From Nymphaea colorata (lineage: Eukaryota > Streptophyta > Magnoliopsida > Nymphaeales > Nymphaeaceae): 64,000 bases of DNA. The notes below the pieces were generated by a model. It did no database searches and was not told the DNA's origin. It was given only the letters and a program-made list of their open reading frames with translations. Shown piece by piece: positions 36,201 to 49,300 of this stretch (position 1 is its first letter; each line of letters opens with the position of its first letter). The stretch covers positions 27,608,131 to 27,672,130 of the forward strand of contig NC_045140.1 in NCBI RefSeq assembly GCF_008831285.2. The letters are read 5' to 3'. A program made the translations under genes and the position numbers.

Positions 36201-39200
36201 GAAGGCACTCGTTAGGCTGCCACTAGATGCCTTCTAAATCTTTGTGATAAGGACAGAATTGGTTCCACTATAAAGAGTTGGGAAAACGAACCACACTCTC
36301 GTATATGTCAGGACTCAGGAGTCCATTGATGAAAAGGGGCTGGGGAAAGCTTGAACCCAATTCCTACAGTGATAGATATAAGCACAATCGAAATTCCTGG
36401 GGAGTTATACATTTGTGTATTGATAAGACCGTTCACTATTTCCTGAAGCTCGATCTCTCCCCTGGATGAACTTAACCTGTATTTAATCTCTGCTGGACCT
36501 TTCTCCATCGTGTTCAGTTTCACATGTTTGACTGTTTGTTGGATTTTGAAAAATAACTGAACTCGGACAATATCCCTTTCCCTTCGAAATCTGAACTCAT
36601 ATAATATCCTTTTCCCTTGTCCATTCTTGTTCTTTGTCCATCTGACTCAAGGCTTTGTTGGTTTTCCTTTCTGATCTATGCAATTATAGAAATTGACATG
36701 GTTTAAGGCATGAACTAGATATGGCTTTGCAAATACTCTGAATGTTGATTTTGACTTAGTTGCCTTTAATCACTTTGTCATTAGTTTATGTGTTGCATAT
36801 GTGGTACAAACATATATTGCCAAGATAACTGTGCTAAATGGCATATAATGTTGTGATATTGTTCGCACTCATACAGATGGTTTTTGCAACTGATCTGCAT
36901 TCTCGTCGATTTTTGCAACTCCCCAAGCCAGTTGGTGTTGATTTTCGTGCCTCGTAAGTTTTTATTCACTTGTATTGTCTACTCTTGTGAGCTTTCTTTT
37001 CCTTCATATGCCTTTCTCATGCATGAATTAGTGATTCTTAATTGTTAAGAACTTTGTTCTTCTTCTATCTTGTCATTTTCTTGGAATAATTTAATTTATC
37101 ATCATGGACTACATGCCTTGTCTCTAACATCTAAATGACTAGTATGAAAAAATCCTCAGACATTACTTAACACCTTTATATGTGAGAAAGCATGCAAGAG
37201 ATCAATTGGTACCTGTGATGATGATTTACAACGTAATCAGTACAAAAGTGCCATCATCCTTGGGTAATTTGCTAATGCTTGAAATGACTATCAAGTTGTC
37301 TACACTCAGCATGCCATGGTCTATACCAACCATAGTGTGAGGTGGTTGGCAATTTATATGAAACAATGCATGACACCTGCCTATTCATAGAGGCTGTGAT
37401 CTCATCATTGAAAAGTATGTTCAGAAGTGTTTTGGCTTGAACAATTGGCGCAATGTTGCCTTACATAAATCTAATGAAGGAAAAACCAACGTTTCTTAGG
37501 GTTGAAAATTCTGAATTTGCAATGAAATGGTACTTTGGTAATCAGAGGTTCAGAAGACATCATAGTTGGAATGAAATGCTTGAGAGATAATAGCTGGGTC
37601 ATATATTCAGTTTACTAACCCTAATTACAGTGACCTTGAAAAAGGAACTCTTATTTATTCTTTGTGTTGTTGATGCTTCATTTTTATTTTTTTTCTGATA
37701 TGGTATAACGAGCTAGTAGAAATACCCTTATGAGATGTTTTCAGCATGCATTTTGCACAATGAGTTGGTCCCTCACAAATGTACTTATCAGGATTGATCT
37801 ACCTTCATAAGAATACGGTAAGCTATGAGCCAAACCTGTCCTCTCTAATCAAGATATAGGTGAAAACTGAAAAGGCTTCTGTAGTTAGTGGAGTTTGAAA
37901 TGCTTGTGTTGTCTTGTTAATCTGTCCTTGTTTGTCTTTTATTTTTGTGTCATACTCAGAACAAATTCACTTGATTATATTCCCACAGAGAAAATTTGGC
38001 ATGCATCTTCTAATTTATATTAGTCTTTACTATTTATAGGTTTCTTCAGCAACATCTTGTATCTAGCCATTTTTTTAATTGTCATGATATTGATCGTGGA
38101 TGTGGAATATATGCAGATGCTTTTGCCATAAAAAGACAATTAATATGGGCTATGTTTGTTCTGTTTGTCTATCCATATTCTGCAAGTCTCACAAGAAATG
38201 TTCAACCTGTGGGTGAGTACCGTAAACCTCATATGTACTCTTGTTTCTAGTTATCATGTCTCTGTTTTTATCTGTGTCGGAGCACTATTATTGTTATTAT
38301 ATTGTTTTTGGATGTACAGTCAGCCGTACAGTTTCCAGTGTCAAAAGCAATGATTGATATTTAGCCTAATTTTTTCATTTTCAACACTTACTAGAAGCAT
38401 AAGGCCTGATAATTTTGGGGAGGCCTTGGGGGTTGTTTGATGGCATGAAATTGTAGGGCATTTTAAGAAAAAATCAAGAAAAAGGTGGGAGTACACAACC
38501 CCAGCTGAAAATTTGGAAAAATCATACAATTTGTCTTAAACCTGAGAGTTTATCTGGAATTTTTCCTTGGTTTGATGGCATTCTGTACGGAATGAAATCA
38601 TGAAAGACTTTCAACCCATCCGGCTATCAAATGCCCCCTTAATGAAGTTCTTCATAGTTCAAGTCCATGATATTTGGTTTCGAAATAGTACATGCAGTTC
38701 ATGACGACCTTTCCAAAGCTACTAATAAAAAGTTAAGCTGTTGAAAATGTTCCTAGAAAATTGTTAGCAAGTTTGGTCGTCTCTGAGATCAGAAATGTCA
38801 TTAAGAAATAAAAAAAAATTAAATGGTCAAATATTCTGACTAACCTTTTAAGAAATTGCATTGCAAATGTATGCAGATGAAAAGGGGTGCTTTTAGACCT
38901 CATGTTCTGGACTGTTCCAGACATCATTGAGCAAAGTCTTTCCTGCATCTTTGGTCTAGTTCAAAGTTCAAACCCTGTAAATATGTTTGAAATGGTCCAA
39001 GGTTGGTGAGCTAGTCAGGCTATTTCTTGACATGCTTTATGAAATTATAGTTAGTGATTATAATTTCCATTGAAAATTCTTATTATTTGTCCATCGCAAT
39101 TGGTAGAGAATGAGTAGCTCGGGGGTCACTTGTCTAGAATGTCCTAACACCTCGATGTGCAACTTTCGATGCACCTGTTTAACACAATCTTGCAAATGTG

Positions 39201-39994
39201 TTCTTGCTTATTTACTAAAATCATGCTCTGAAGTTTGGATTAAATCGCTAATATGAAACCTTGACTTCTATTTCATCAAGTTTGTGGCCGAACAACCTTT
39301 TTACTCAAACACCATATTCAACGGTGGAAAACTTATACAATCAGTTACATTCTTCATACTAACTAGAAACATAGAAATCACATTTATAGGTATAGATTCC
39401 AAAAACACATGCAACCATGTTTTATGCACGTTTGGGATATTCTCTAATGTAAGTGAGAGTCTGGCTGCTTATTCCCAACAAATGAACAAACAACTCAATA
39501 AATGCGTAGATGCACATGCACAAGTCCATGTGCTTGTGTGCACGATTGAGAAGCTGAGCAAAACAGACAGTAAATTAAAGAAATCGAAGCTCATGCTTGT
39601 TTTTGTTATTGCAATAAAACCTGAGTTTGTATTCGTAAAAATTTGAGCTTATGATGATCTCTCTCTTTTCACTTTTCAGTGATACTTTTTGTCTGTGTCA
39701 TTGAAATAGGTTCTTTCTCACAATTTGTCCTCACGTAGAAGGGTTTTTCTAGTCAATAGGAGAATAACTGTAATATGCTCGTGCCCAATTGAATGTGACT
39801 AGACGGTTTTCAATGGTTGTCATGGTTCAGTTCTCGTATTTGTTGGAACACTATCTAAATTGCCGTCTGTCTACCTTCTTCCCTTTGTTACATCTCTTTC
39901 CTTTTTTAACTCCTGACGCAGGTCAGCTTTCAATCAGGGCAACTCTGACCAATCGCAGATATCAGATAAGAAGAGAAAGAGTTCCGACTCCTAA
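33251..39994 (+). CDS. TFB4: General transcription and DNA repair factor IIH subunit TFB4 (p34), 326 aa, 11 exons
   Basis: Exons 33251-33281, 33420-33571, 33682-33982, 34069-34115, 34697-34734, 34811-34856, 35362-35415, 35674-35739, 36877-36953, 38117-38212 and 39922-39994; every junction is in phase. TFB4 is the p34 core subunit of TFIIH, which acts in nuclear RNA polymerase II initiation and nucleotide excision repair; it pairs with p44 and has no catalytic activity of its own. Family signatures, in order: [19 protein letters not shown] at residues 11-29, [85 protein letters not shown] and GVDFRASCFCHKK. The C-terminal zinc-binding region keeps Cys 272, 274, 285, 288, 293, 299 and 302 and ends with a short lysine-rich tail. 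Length is close to the Arabidopsis protein (about 300 aa); the extra residues are a Ser/Ala/Gly-rich insert near 30-50. Intron 10 carries a MITE-like element. It looks intact. Confidence 0.96.
38428..38638. mobile_element. MITE-like foldback element in a TFB4 intron, ~210 bp
   Basis: The left end gggggttgtttgatggcatg pairs with the right end read in reverse (gggggcatttgatagccgg). The interior is non-coding and partly self-complementary. The terminal style suggests a hAT-like non-autonomous element, but no clear 8-bp target duplication is visible. It is in intron 10, well away from both splice sites. Confidence 0.6.
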
Positions 39995-40405
39995 CTCATT
40001 TTTGACAAGAAGCACCTATTGAGCTTTCCAATTTTAAGTGCATTTCAAAAGCTTATATCTTGTGCAGCTGGTGATCTTGCTAATCTATCCGTTGCTTGCA
40101 TCATTCAGTGCTAATCGATGGCAGTTCTGTATTAGCATTTTCTTGCAACCGAGTATCAAATGTATATGCGGATCTAAGCCCATGGAGCTAAATGCTTCTG
40201 TTCGACATGGGCCATAACAGAGATGCTCCTCAAAATTTTGGCGAGATGGTTAAAGACTTAAAGCTACTGCTGAGAAATCTGCCTCCCAAATCATGGAACT
40301 GCAGGTTATGAAAAGTACATGAAATAGAGAAGAGCTCTTTACGAACCAATCTTTCTTTTGGTTTAACAATTCTATAGATTCCCATGTGAGTGAACATAAT
40401 ATATC

Positions 40406-40436
<31 letters not shown>

Positions 40437-41906
40437 TGTTACGCCAGACACTAAGTATAATGGGTACGATATTATTTTTAAAAAAATATTAAAAAAAAAT
40501 CATGGTTGCCCGGCGACCGTGCAGGGAGAGATCGTGAATGCTGTGGTTCGGGAGGCCGTTGCCTCCCTTCTTAAATAAAAATGGTCGGATGTTCCACAAG
40601 AAAAAAACACAGAATTCTCTTTAATTTAGATTCAATACCCTGCCGGATCATCTCAACACTGTTATTGTGCATGCCAAAAGTGATTCGGTTGGAACTTAGT
40701 GCCAGCTTTTTTTTCGTTTTATTATTATTAGCAACGATCCTTGAAGAGTTTAACTAGTTGTCCTTCTGCTGTTGGGATGGCTGAATAATGAATTCCGTCT
40801 GTATTAACAAGCTACTAGGAGTAGTTCCGGATAAAATATCTGTTGCAAATCGCGACAGAAGTATGAAACTCAAGAAAATGAATACCTGAGTTTTAATATT
40901 GGAGCTCAAATTGGGTCATATTCCTGGGCCGAATCAGGTTGGACATGGGCAACTTTTTATAGTTCTCGAATAAATCTGGGCTGAGCTTTACCCCGTTTTG
41001 CAAATTAAGCATTAATGGTGATTGGTCTTGCTTTAAACTTTGGTAGGCCTTCCGTGGCTTACCTGGTAAGAGCTGGGTGGTTCGGGAATAATTGAAGCCT
41101 AGTTAAAACATGGCGACGAATAAGTCGAACCCAAGTTGAAATTGATATGTTTGAGCTCGTTGAACTCTTGTCAGCTGGCGTGTTATACAATCTCAGGCCT
41201 GTCTAGCCCTGGGGAACTGAGAACTATACCCGGTAATCTGGTTTATATTGTTGTGATAATGAAAGTTAGCAGAAATAAACATATTAAAGTCACCTAGTTA
41301 TTGATTGGGTTAGATTTAGATCCGGCTCCTTGAATTACAAAAGACATCTTCCAATTAATGTGTATAGGGGACATCTGATGCCCTTGTGCGTATTCATAGG
41401 GAATCTGGCAACTATGAAAGGAGAATCTGTAGCTAAAGTGGTGATGAATGCAATCTTGGCAACTAGCACACTTCCTGTTTGATGCGTGCAGAAGCGGCAA
41501 CTGGCAGGTGACGCCTGCAAGCCGTCCGGCCATGCAGCCAAGTATATTCTTCACATGGGCAGCACCGGTTGTCAGCTGCCATGGATTTTCCGTGAGCCTG
41601 AGACGTGATCTCTGTGGACCTGTACTTTGCAGTTTGGTGGGAGGGGGGAGAAGAATTTAGAGAGATAAGGAGAGAGGTAGAGAGAGAAAGAGTGGTCAAT
41701 AGACTCTACCACTTAGGTGGGTCCACACGCTTTATTCCTTGGTCAAATTCCCGAGATAAGCCGCTTAATTTTTTCCTTTCACTCTTGCCTGCTGTCAATG
41801 CCGTGCCGCTCATTTGCCTTCTTTTCCACCCTAGACTCCTTTGTCTCTCTCCTTTTTCCTCTTTCTGCTTTGCCTTTTGGTTTGCTCTCCCTGCATTCCT
41901 CACGCC
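39995..41906. other. Intergenic between TFB4 and the LRR gene
   Basis: Holds the TFB4 3'UTR, a TA microsatellite at 40403-40433, a GC-richer patch at 40.50-40.56 kb, and a 40.89-41.22 kb segment in the 'gggccgaatcaggttggac' style of decayed plant repeats. From about 41.76 kb it is a pyrimidine-rich leader of the LRR gene. Open stretches on both strands at 41.3-41.9 kb overlap that leader and are not called. Confidence 0.5.
40403..40433. repeat. (TA)n microsatellite
   Basis: About 30 bp of nearly uninterrupted TA dinucleotides. Confidence 0.97.
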
Positions 41907-44193
41907 ATGGCAGCCGGACGAGTTCTCTTCCCTCTGCTTCTCTTGTTCTTCTTCGCCTTACCGTCTTCCTCAACCAATTCTGAAGGTACCCATTCAACTA
42001 AATTGCTGCTTCTTCTTTTAATTTTTCCCTGATTTCTTTTTACTGAAAAAGGAAAGCTTGTCAAGATTTTCCATTTCTTTTGTTCTTTTCTTCTTCTCCC
42101 TCTCTTCTTCCGAGAGAGGGCTTCCGTTTTTCCTCTCCGTTCACACATTTTCTTGCTTGAATTGGTGTTTTATCGATTCAGGAAACGCTTTGTTTGCTTT
42201 GAAGAGAAGGCTTTCTGATCCCAATAAAGTGCTGCAGAGCTGGGATGACACTTTGGTTAACCCATGTACGTGGTTCCATGTCACCTGTAATTCCGATAAC
42301 CATGTGATCAGATTGTAAGTTACCCTGCCGGAACTACTTATTATGGTCTTTCTCTTTATCTCTTTGGGTCGCTCAGCAGAGCTTATGTTCAACCTTTTGC
42401 ATGTTGATTTTCAGGGATTTGGGGAACTCTAAAATCAGTGGACATTTGGGACCTGAACTTGGACAGCTGGAGTACCTGCAATATCTGTATATATTTATTT
42501 AACTGGCGTTATTAACATTTCCTTTTTGTCTTGATCAGCTTATTTCTTCCTGAATTTTGTTTTGTTTTGTGGTTAGCTTGCGTAGGTAGATAAAATTCAG
42601 TTAGTTTACTTCTTGAGTGTTAAATATTACGGTTGATCTCATTGCCATACTCATTTACATACTTTTATGGAATTTAGTTGAGTACACGTGAGTTATCCTA
42701 ATCCTGTTCCTGATTTGCTTAGTTTTGTTTTTATTGTGGTGTTAATGGTTCTCACCCCCTCCCTTTTTCGAAGGCTGTTGGTTGGTTGGTTGAGTGTTTT
42801 ACTCCGACTTTTTTTTCTTTTTTTTTTGGTGTGCTGTAGGGAGCTTTATGGAAATGATATTAGTGGTACGTTGCCTGAGGAATTGGGAAACTTGAAGAAC
42901 CTTGTTAGCTTGGATTTATACAGCAATCAACTTGAAGGACAGATACCAAAGTCTTTTGGGAGGATGAGATCGCTGAAGTTCCTGTAAGTTTTCAGCTTAA
43001 TTTACGACTTCAAATTGGTTCGACAGTTGACGTTGGTTAAAGTTTGCTGTATTCATTCTCTGTATTTTTTGCTAGTCGTTTGAACAACAATAAGCTCACG
43101 GGGCCAATTCCAAGAGAGCTCACAGCCCTTTCCAACCTCAAAATTTTGTAAGTTTCTATTACTTTAGTTGTATTTTACTATGATCTATGTCTGCAAGATC
43201 CACTCTTGTTCTGTTCATTGAAAAGGGATGTTAAAACTGTGCAGGGATGTCTCCAACAATGACCTCTGCGGAACAATCCCAACTGACGGTCCCTTTGTAC
43301 AATTTTCATACCAGAGGTACTGCTCTTTTTCCCATATTGATCATCTTGGAATTGCCTACGCCTGAGATCTTGCTTGATGTTCATCCTCTGGCCATCTTCT
43401 ATAGACATGCATGTGCTTGCTCTGTCGTTTGTTGCTCTTGTATTTATTCTTTTTTTCTGTTGCCAGAACGTCAACTTGAATAAGCTCTTTTCTTCTTTTT
43501 GTTTAGTAGGTCATATATTTATTTTGTAATGAAATGATGAGGTGAAAATAATTTGCAGAAGGACAGACCTATAGAAGGAAATAATCCAATCAAGTTGTTC
43601 TATGGAAGAGATAGATGCCTGCTTTTCTCTTTTTGGCTTCATTTAGAATCACTATCTTCAGTTAGAACGTCAAATGGTTATTACGGAACAGGAATAGCTC
43701 TTTGTGTGCTTCAAATGCAATTTTGGTAGCAAATTCTTGTTGATTAAAGTTCTATTTTCAATATAAATTTATAATATTCTTTTTCTTTATCACACAGGAA
43801 ACTAATCCTCACTATAACGTTGCTGTCAGAACAGTTTAACCTAATTACAAGCAGCAGATGAACTTATCGGTTCCAACTTGTCTCAGTAGCTACTTAATTC
43901 ATGTCTTCTTCTATGCCTGGACCAACTGAAAATAATTCATGTCTCCCTGATTTTAGAGGGGACGCATAGTTTCAGAAGTCAGATCTGTCCATCTCTTAAT
44001 CCCTTTTTATTCTGCCAACTGCTAACATAGTCAACTTTTTTTTTTCTGAAAATGCTGATTTTGAGTTCTATTATCATATCAAATTTTGTTTTGGATATCA
44101 TATCTGATGTATTTTTTTTGTAGTTTTGAGAATAACAATCGACTGAATGGACCAGAGCTTCAAGGGCTGGTAGCTTATGATTTTGGATGCTGA
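41907..44193 (+). CDS. Secreted short LRR protein, SERK-ectodomain-like (213 aa, 7 exons)
   Basis: Exons 41907-41985, 42182-42314, 42415-42486, 42840-42983, 43076-43147, 43245-43316 and 44124-44193, all in phase; 213 aa. A hydrophobic signal peptide (about residues 1-24, [15 protein letters not shown]) precedes an LRR N-cap, [20 protein letters not shown] ... [10 protein letters not shown]. Five LRRs follow, including [19 protein letters not shown] and [19 protein letters not shown]. The chain ends after the N-glycosylation-like/LRR tail with YDFGC and a stop. There is no transmembrane segment or kinase, so it resembles the short apoplastic LRR proteins related to SERK receptors (Arabidopsis At5g21090 type), which family knowledge links to defence and receptor-complex modulation. 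LRR exons are 72, 144, 72 and 72 nt, one or two repeats each with the same phase 2, the classic LRR-RLK subgroup II gene structure. Intact by eye. Confidence 0.93.
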
Positions 44194-45072
44194 AGGGCAA
44201 AGCTGGTAGATGAGCTGAACAGCCTGAACTCTACCGTGGGTTGCAGGCTCTCTAAACTTAAATATATATGTATAAGGTGGAAGAAGAAATAACAGGTTTA
44301 TTTTGAAATATATGTAAGGCATATAGGTACTTGTTATACTTCTGAAAAAAGGGCATAGAGATGATTCCCGATTACTTCAACCAGGCTTACAAGTGCCCAA
44401 AGATCGGCTTGCTCTCAGTCCAGTTCCATCAATGTCAGTTATTTTTCTTGTATGTTCCAAATGGAAGTTCTACATATCTTTAAATTTTGAAAGAATATGT
44501 TATTGAGAAACTAATGCCAGCAACTGTGTTTAGCGTGCATTTGCTTCGGGTGTGAAAACAAAATGTATGATTGGCGTTCTGTTCTATATTTTTCATTGAT
44601 ATTGTTGTGGACAGAGTAAGTATTCATGTGAGATGAATTGGTGGCGACAAGCTCTTGTAGAAGGAATATTTTAACTGGGGCCCCCAATTTTTGGTTTTCA
44701 AAAGTGGAAGTAATAGTATAGAACCGCACGAAAGTAACTTCCATATTTTAAACTTCAGAATTTACATAAGAATTTCGAGTTGGGATTTTCTAGGCTGAAC
44801 ATAACTAAGATGGTTGATTCTTAAACCCCTATGAAGTTCTGGCTCAAGCCTGAATCTAGTTTTACCTCCATATTGGATTGGTGGGACCGAGTAGTCCCTG
44901 AGTCGAGCTGGAGGCCCTGGGAAAGTCATGGTCCTAACAAAAATGAGCTAAGCTAGCGAACCTCAACTGGGTCGAGTAAGAGCCAACTTTTGATTTTCCA
45001 TCTTGAAGGTGCCGAGAACGAGACTTTTGTTCTTGGCATCCGGAAGAAACAAAGTTAGCTCTAGGAGAGGGG

Positions 45073-45099
45073 ATATGTTTACATCAACAGTAAACATAT
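45073..45099. repeat. Perfect 10-bp-arm hairpin
   Basis: atatgtttac, a 7-nt loop (atcaaca), then gtaaacatat. Confidence 0.95.
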
Positions 45100-45178
45100 A
45101 CCAGGGAACCGCTTTGTACATTCCCTGCTTGCGTTGGCTCGTTGTCCATGAGTGTTTTGCACAAATGTCCTCTTAGGA

Positions 45179-45253
45179 GCCGTTGGCAACGGGAATACTA
45201 GCGGCCGTTGGCAACGGGAATACTAGCGGCCGTTGGCAACAGGAATACCAGCA
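45179..45253. repeat. Three-copy 25-bp tandem repeat
   Basis: gccgttggcaacgggaatac plus tagcg, period 25; the first two copies are identical and the third has two changes. Confidence 0.96.
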
Positions 45254-45366
45254 CAGTGTTTCAAGAAATGTGTCACAAACATGACACCCTGCATTGTATC
45301 TCATAAATTTGCCCTAGTTTTTTAGATAAATTCATGACACTGTGTTATCCCTTGTCAAATGTCTGG

Positions 45367-45396
45367 GAACAGTAACATAATATTATGTTACTGTTC
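45367..45396. repeat. Perfect 30-bp palindrome
   Basis: gaacagtaacataat followed directly by its exact reverse complement, with no loop. A related phrase, gaaacagtaacatat, recurs near 45490. Confidence 0.97.
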
Positions 45397-46367
45397 TATG
45401 TGTCTTACCTAAAAATTGGTTTGGGTGAGATTCATTGGACACTTTAAAAAGTGTTCCATAAACCTGTCATACTTATTAGGGAGATGGATGAAACAGTAAC
45501 ATATTGTTATTAATGTCAAACCCCTTAGAGTATAGTACTAAATAGAAGAAACAAATTCTTTCAAAGCTTTTTGTGTTTTTAAGAGAAGTCTCGAGTGCCC
45601 CAAGGTTCATACCTCAATGTGTGGTGTGTTCCCAATTTGACCAGTTGTGGGGTTATGCTCCTATATCAGAAAGAGGGTAGAGCTTTACATACAAAATAAA
45701 GCATACAACTGTCTCACCTCCTGATACCGATGTAGCTTTGAACTCTCAGGAGAAAGAGAAGGAAAGGAATTTCGGTTCTGGTTTGCATGATGGAAAAACC
45801 TCATGCTCACCTACGAGAGAAGTGACGAGCTTCTTGTTTTCAAAAGGTGTTTGAGGATATGATGATCCACTACTTTGGGCTGCAGTACCCGTGGCTAATC
45901 TGCTAATTCACGAAACTCCCTTAAGGCAACATGCGCACTTCCTGATTGTAACTAAACCTCAAATGTGTAAAGAAATCTTTCAAACCAACAGTGTGAATTT
46001 TGCTTGAACCATAAAAATGTCATGGTTCGCTGAGACTTACCCAATGTAGACTTGTTTCATCTATATTCTTTCGTTGAAACCTTTATGCAAAATTATATTC
46101 TCACTTAATTACCAGACATTATCAACTAAGGAAAATGAGACGCAAATTGTTCCCACCATCTAGGAACTGAACCATGACACAATTCGAAGAAACGTACAAC
46201 GAAGTGTGCACGCGAGGTACAGGGCGAGTCCATGTCATCCGGACGCGAGCGAGAGATATTTGGTCGCGACAAGAGATTGATCGCAGAGGACCGGGAAGTT
46301 CGGGAGAAATTCCTCCATAAGGTAGGACCAGCTTGGTGGAGCGTGCAGCACCCCGCGGCTTTCTGTC

Positions 46368-49300
46368 ATGGCGCCTAAGTTCGCCGAGGCTTCTACAGTT
46401 GATGCCTGTGGCGCCCCCGAGCTTCCCAAGGACAGACCGGTAGAATTACCGTGGCCGTCTTCCGTTCCAGGAGGCACAAGGAGATTCTGTAACAAAAGCG
46501 ATGGTGGCGGCAGCGGGTGTTGGACGGCAGACTTCTCAGGAAAGGAGGACGCTTACCAGGTTCTTGGGGTTGCCTCAACTTGCAGCTCCGCCGAGATCAA
46601 GGCGTCATTCCGAAAACTAGCGAAGGAAACCCATCCTGACCTCCAATTCCGTGCAGATTCGGCTGCCACTCAAAGGTTTCTTCAAATTGTTGCGGCTTAT
46701 GAGGTACCACGACTTAGTCTTCTCACTCCACCGCTCGGAACCCATGTGGGTTTATGCTAATGCACCCGATCGTCGAGATATATTGGGACAACGAGAAACT
46801 GTGTTATGAAATACTGAATACAATGCAATTTCCCTGATAATCCCACTTGATAAGTACGCAAAGTGCATCCGAACTTACAAAATAATTGAATAAGTTCTAG
46901 GAATTGTCCATCGACCGGAAAAGGACTGAAATCGCTTGCCCGAAAGAAGGATTTGGTTAATTTTATTAGTCCATTTCAGTAATTCCTTTTCCATTCTCCC
47001 TCAAAAGGTTCTGCCAACCAAAACTTGAGCGGCGTTTACGTTACATTTCTTGCTCTGTTTGTGGGGCTAGACGAAATTCAATCTGATCTTGTTGCCAGCA
47101 TCTGCGTCAATGAAAGTAAAGGCGGGCTAAAGCGACTCTTTATATGTGAGGTGTGCAGATTCTGTCAGACGCTGAAAGAAGGGCTCACTACGACATTTAT
47201 TTGTTATCTAAGAAGAAGCCATCACTTCAAAGGAGATCTTCGAGAGTTTCAACAGTGCACGTGTATGATGACCATGTCACAGAATCGGGGCAGATAGAAG
47301 TGGTGGAGTGGTTAAAACGTTACCGTCTCGCGATTCATGACATCTTGTCCGAAGATATTGTGGTGGGTTCTAGCTACTTGGAGCAACTAGAGGGCGAACT
47401 TTATTCAGCTATTAGAAAAGCGTATTTTGGTCCGCATATCGAGTCCCTGGATCTTCTGCCAGAGTGTTTTGAAGCAGAGGAAAGGTGTGGAGAAGAAACT
47501 GCAGAGGTGCTGCACCTGGTCTCAGGGCGCCTTCTCTTTGGATTTGTCCAGATTGTCAATGAGCTTCCCGAGCTATCAGTTGAAAGACTATCTGCTCTGC
47601 CGTCTGCGGCTGCTAAAGTTCAAAAACCCAGCGAGGATATGAGTTTGTCCGCTGATTACTCTGCACATCGTTATTTTGTGGAAGCTGAACCTTCAGTACA
47701 TGGCAACCTGGCAAAACAGCTTATGCTGAATGATGAACATGAAGTTGATAAACCTGATGCATATAAAGATGTAGAGTTGCATATTGCAGGCAATATCATT
47801 GCAACTGCAACAAGAGTTCCTCCCAGCCAGCCTCATGGAGACTTGCCAACAGAAGGCTCTGATGACTGCATAAATGTATTCCTGTATAGACATTATCATA
47901 ATCATGATGACTACAGCTCGGCATCTGTTTCAGCTACTCCAGCAGACTCCAAGATTCTGCTAGGTACAATCACTGGATTGGGAACTAGCCCACACGAAGG
48001 TTTATGCTCTGTCTATGATTGCAATGGTAGAAAAACCCATGTCATCATCAAACACAGGACAATGTGGGTTAGTATCTCTCCTCCTCTGAGAGTCTGATAC
48101 TTTATCTTCTTTAACTGTGTGGATACCTGTAACTTGAGGCATCCATCTTTATATCGTGTTCTGTCTCTCACTGCCCCTCTGAAAGGATAGGAACTTTCCT
48201 TAGATCAAGACAATGGATCGTTTTGGGAGGATTGCCTGTGCATTTCTTAGCAATGTTTCGGTCACTAACAATGGTTTAGAGTGGAAATGACAATCACAGT
48301 TTTTTTTTTTTTTTTTTTCCCTGGCCTAACTTGTAAAACTGTTCTCCTAGTTCTGTCATTAGTACTTAGTAGATTCAGGGTGTATTATCCATGACAGAAA
48401 CAAAGGACTAGTAGTCTGCCTACTTGTTGGTGTAGTTGGACTATAGATCGAGTCGAAACTTTACAGGGTTTGGTGCCATTGATGTCTAACTTGTAAAATT
48501 TTTCTCCTAGTTCTGTCATTAGTACTTAGTAGATTCAGAGTGTATTATCCATGACAGGAACAAAGGACTAGTAGTCTGCTTACTTGTTGGTGTAGTTGGA
48601 CTATAGATCGAGTCGAAACTTTACAGGATTTGGTGCCGCTGATGTTGGCTACGATGAATAACTTACTCATACCGGAACATGGACTCTCTATTCACTTTTG
48701 CATGCAGTATGTTATTCGTACTCATTATGTAACTGAAGTGTAACATTTAAATAAAAATGAGTTTTACATTCTGGACATATATGTTCCATCTACACTTATA
48801 TCCATGTATTCTTTTGTGTACATAAAATGTTGACTGTATATGGACATTTGTATTGTTATGCCTGCTCAACTTTGTCTTGGTGGTTTTAGCATGTAGAGCA
48901 CCCTTAGCTCCTATAAGCCGGGGGATCTTGCTCGCCAATGCTCTTGTTTTGTGGATTAGTGAAAGAACATGTGAGGTATAGGAATCTGCAGGTTCTTCTC
49001 TTTGAAGTGTTTCAGATTATTGTTTTCATAGGAACTCTTGGTCTTCCATTATAATATTATTTGTCCGGGTTGAATCCATCATTGTTAATATGTATAAAGT
49101 TTGCACAGGTGAAGCACATGCATTGGTATCAGGTTGGTGATCGCGTTTCATCTTGTGAATGCAGATGTCGGCGAGCGCAATTACCTTCCAGCAGGTAAAT
49201 TTAATTGGTGCTTTAAATTTATTCCTGTGAGGCTATTGGAATTATCCATCAACTCATCACAGCCAAGACACATATTGAGTGTAAAGCTATTTCACTAGTC

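Larger units (their letters stand above)
44194..46367. other. Intergenic, hairpin-rich block, no gene
   Basis: 3'UTR of the LRR gene to about 44.5 kb, then gene-free DNA. The 44.8-45.0 kb part has the 'gggtcgag/ggctcaagcc' style of decayed plant repeats. Between 45.07 and 45.46 kb there are four short perfect or near-perfect hairpins and a 3-copy tandem repeat (listed separately). From about 46.2 kb it is GC-richer, leading into the next gene. Confidence 0.5.

Noticed and set aside
46235-46495. 86-codon minus-strand frame at the J-protein start
   Set aside because: Antisense of exon 1; no family features.
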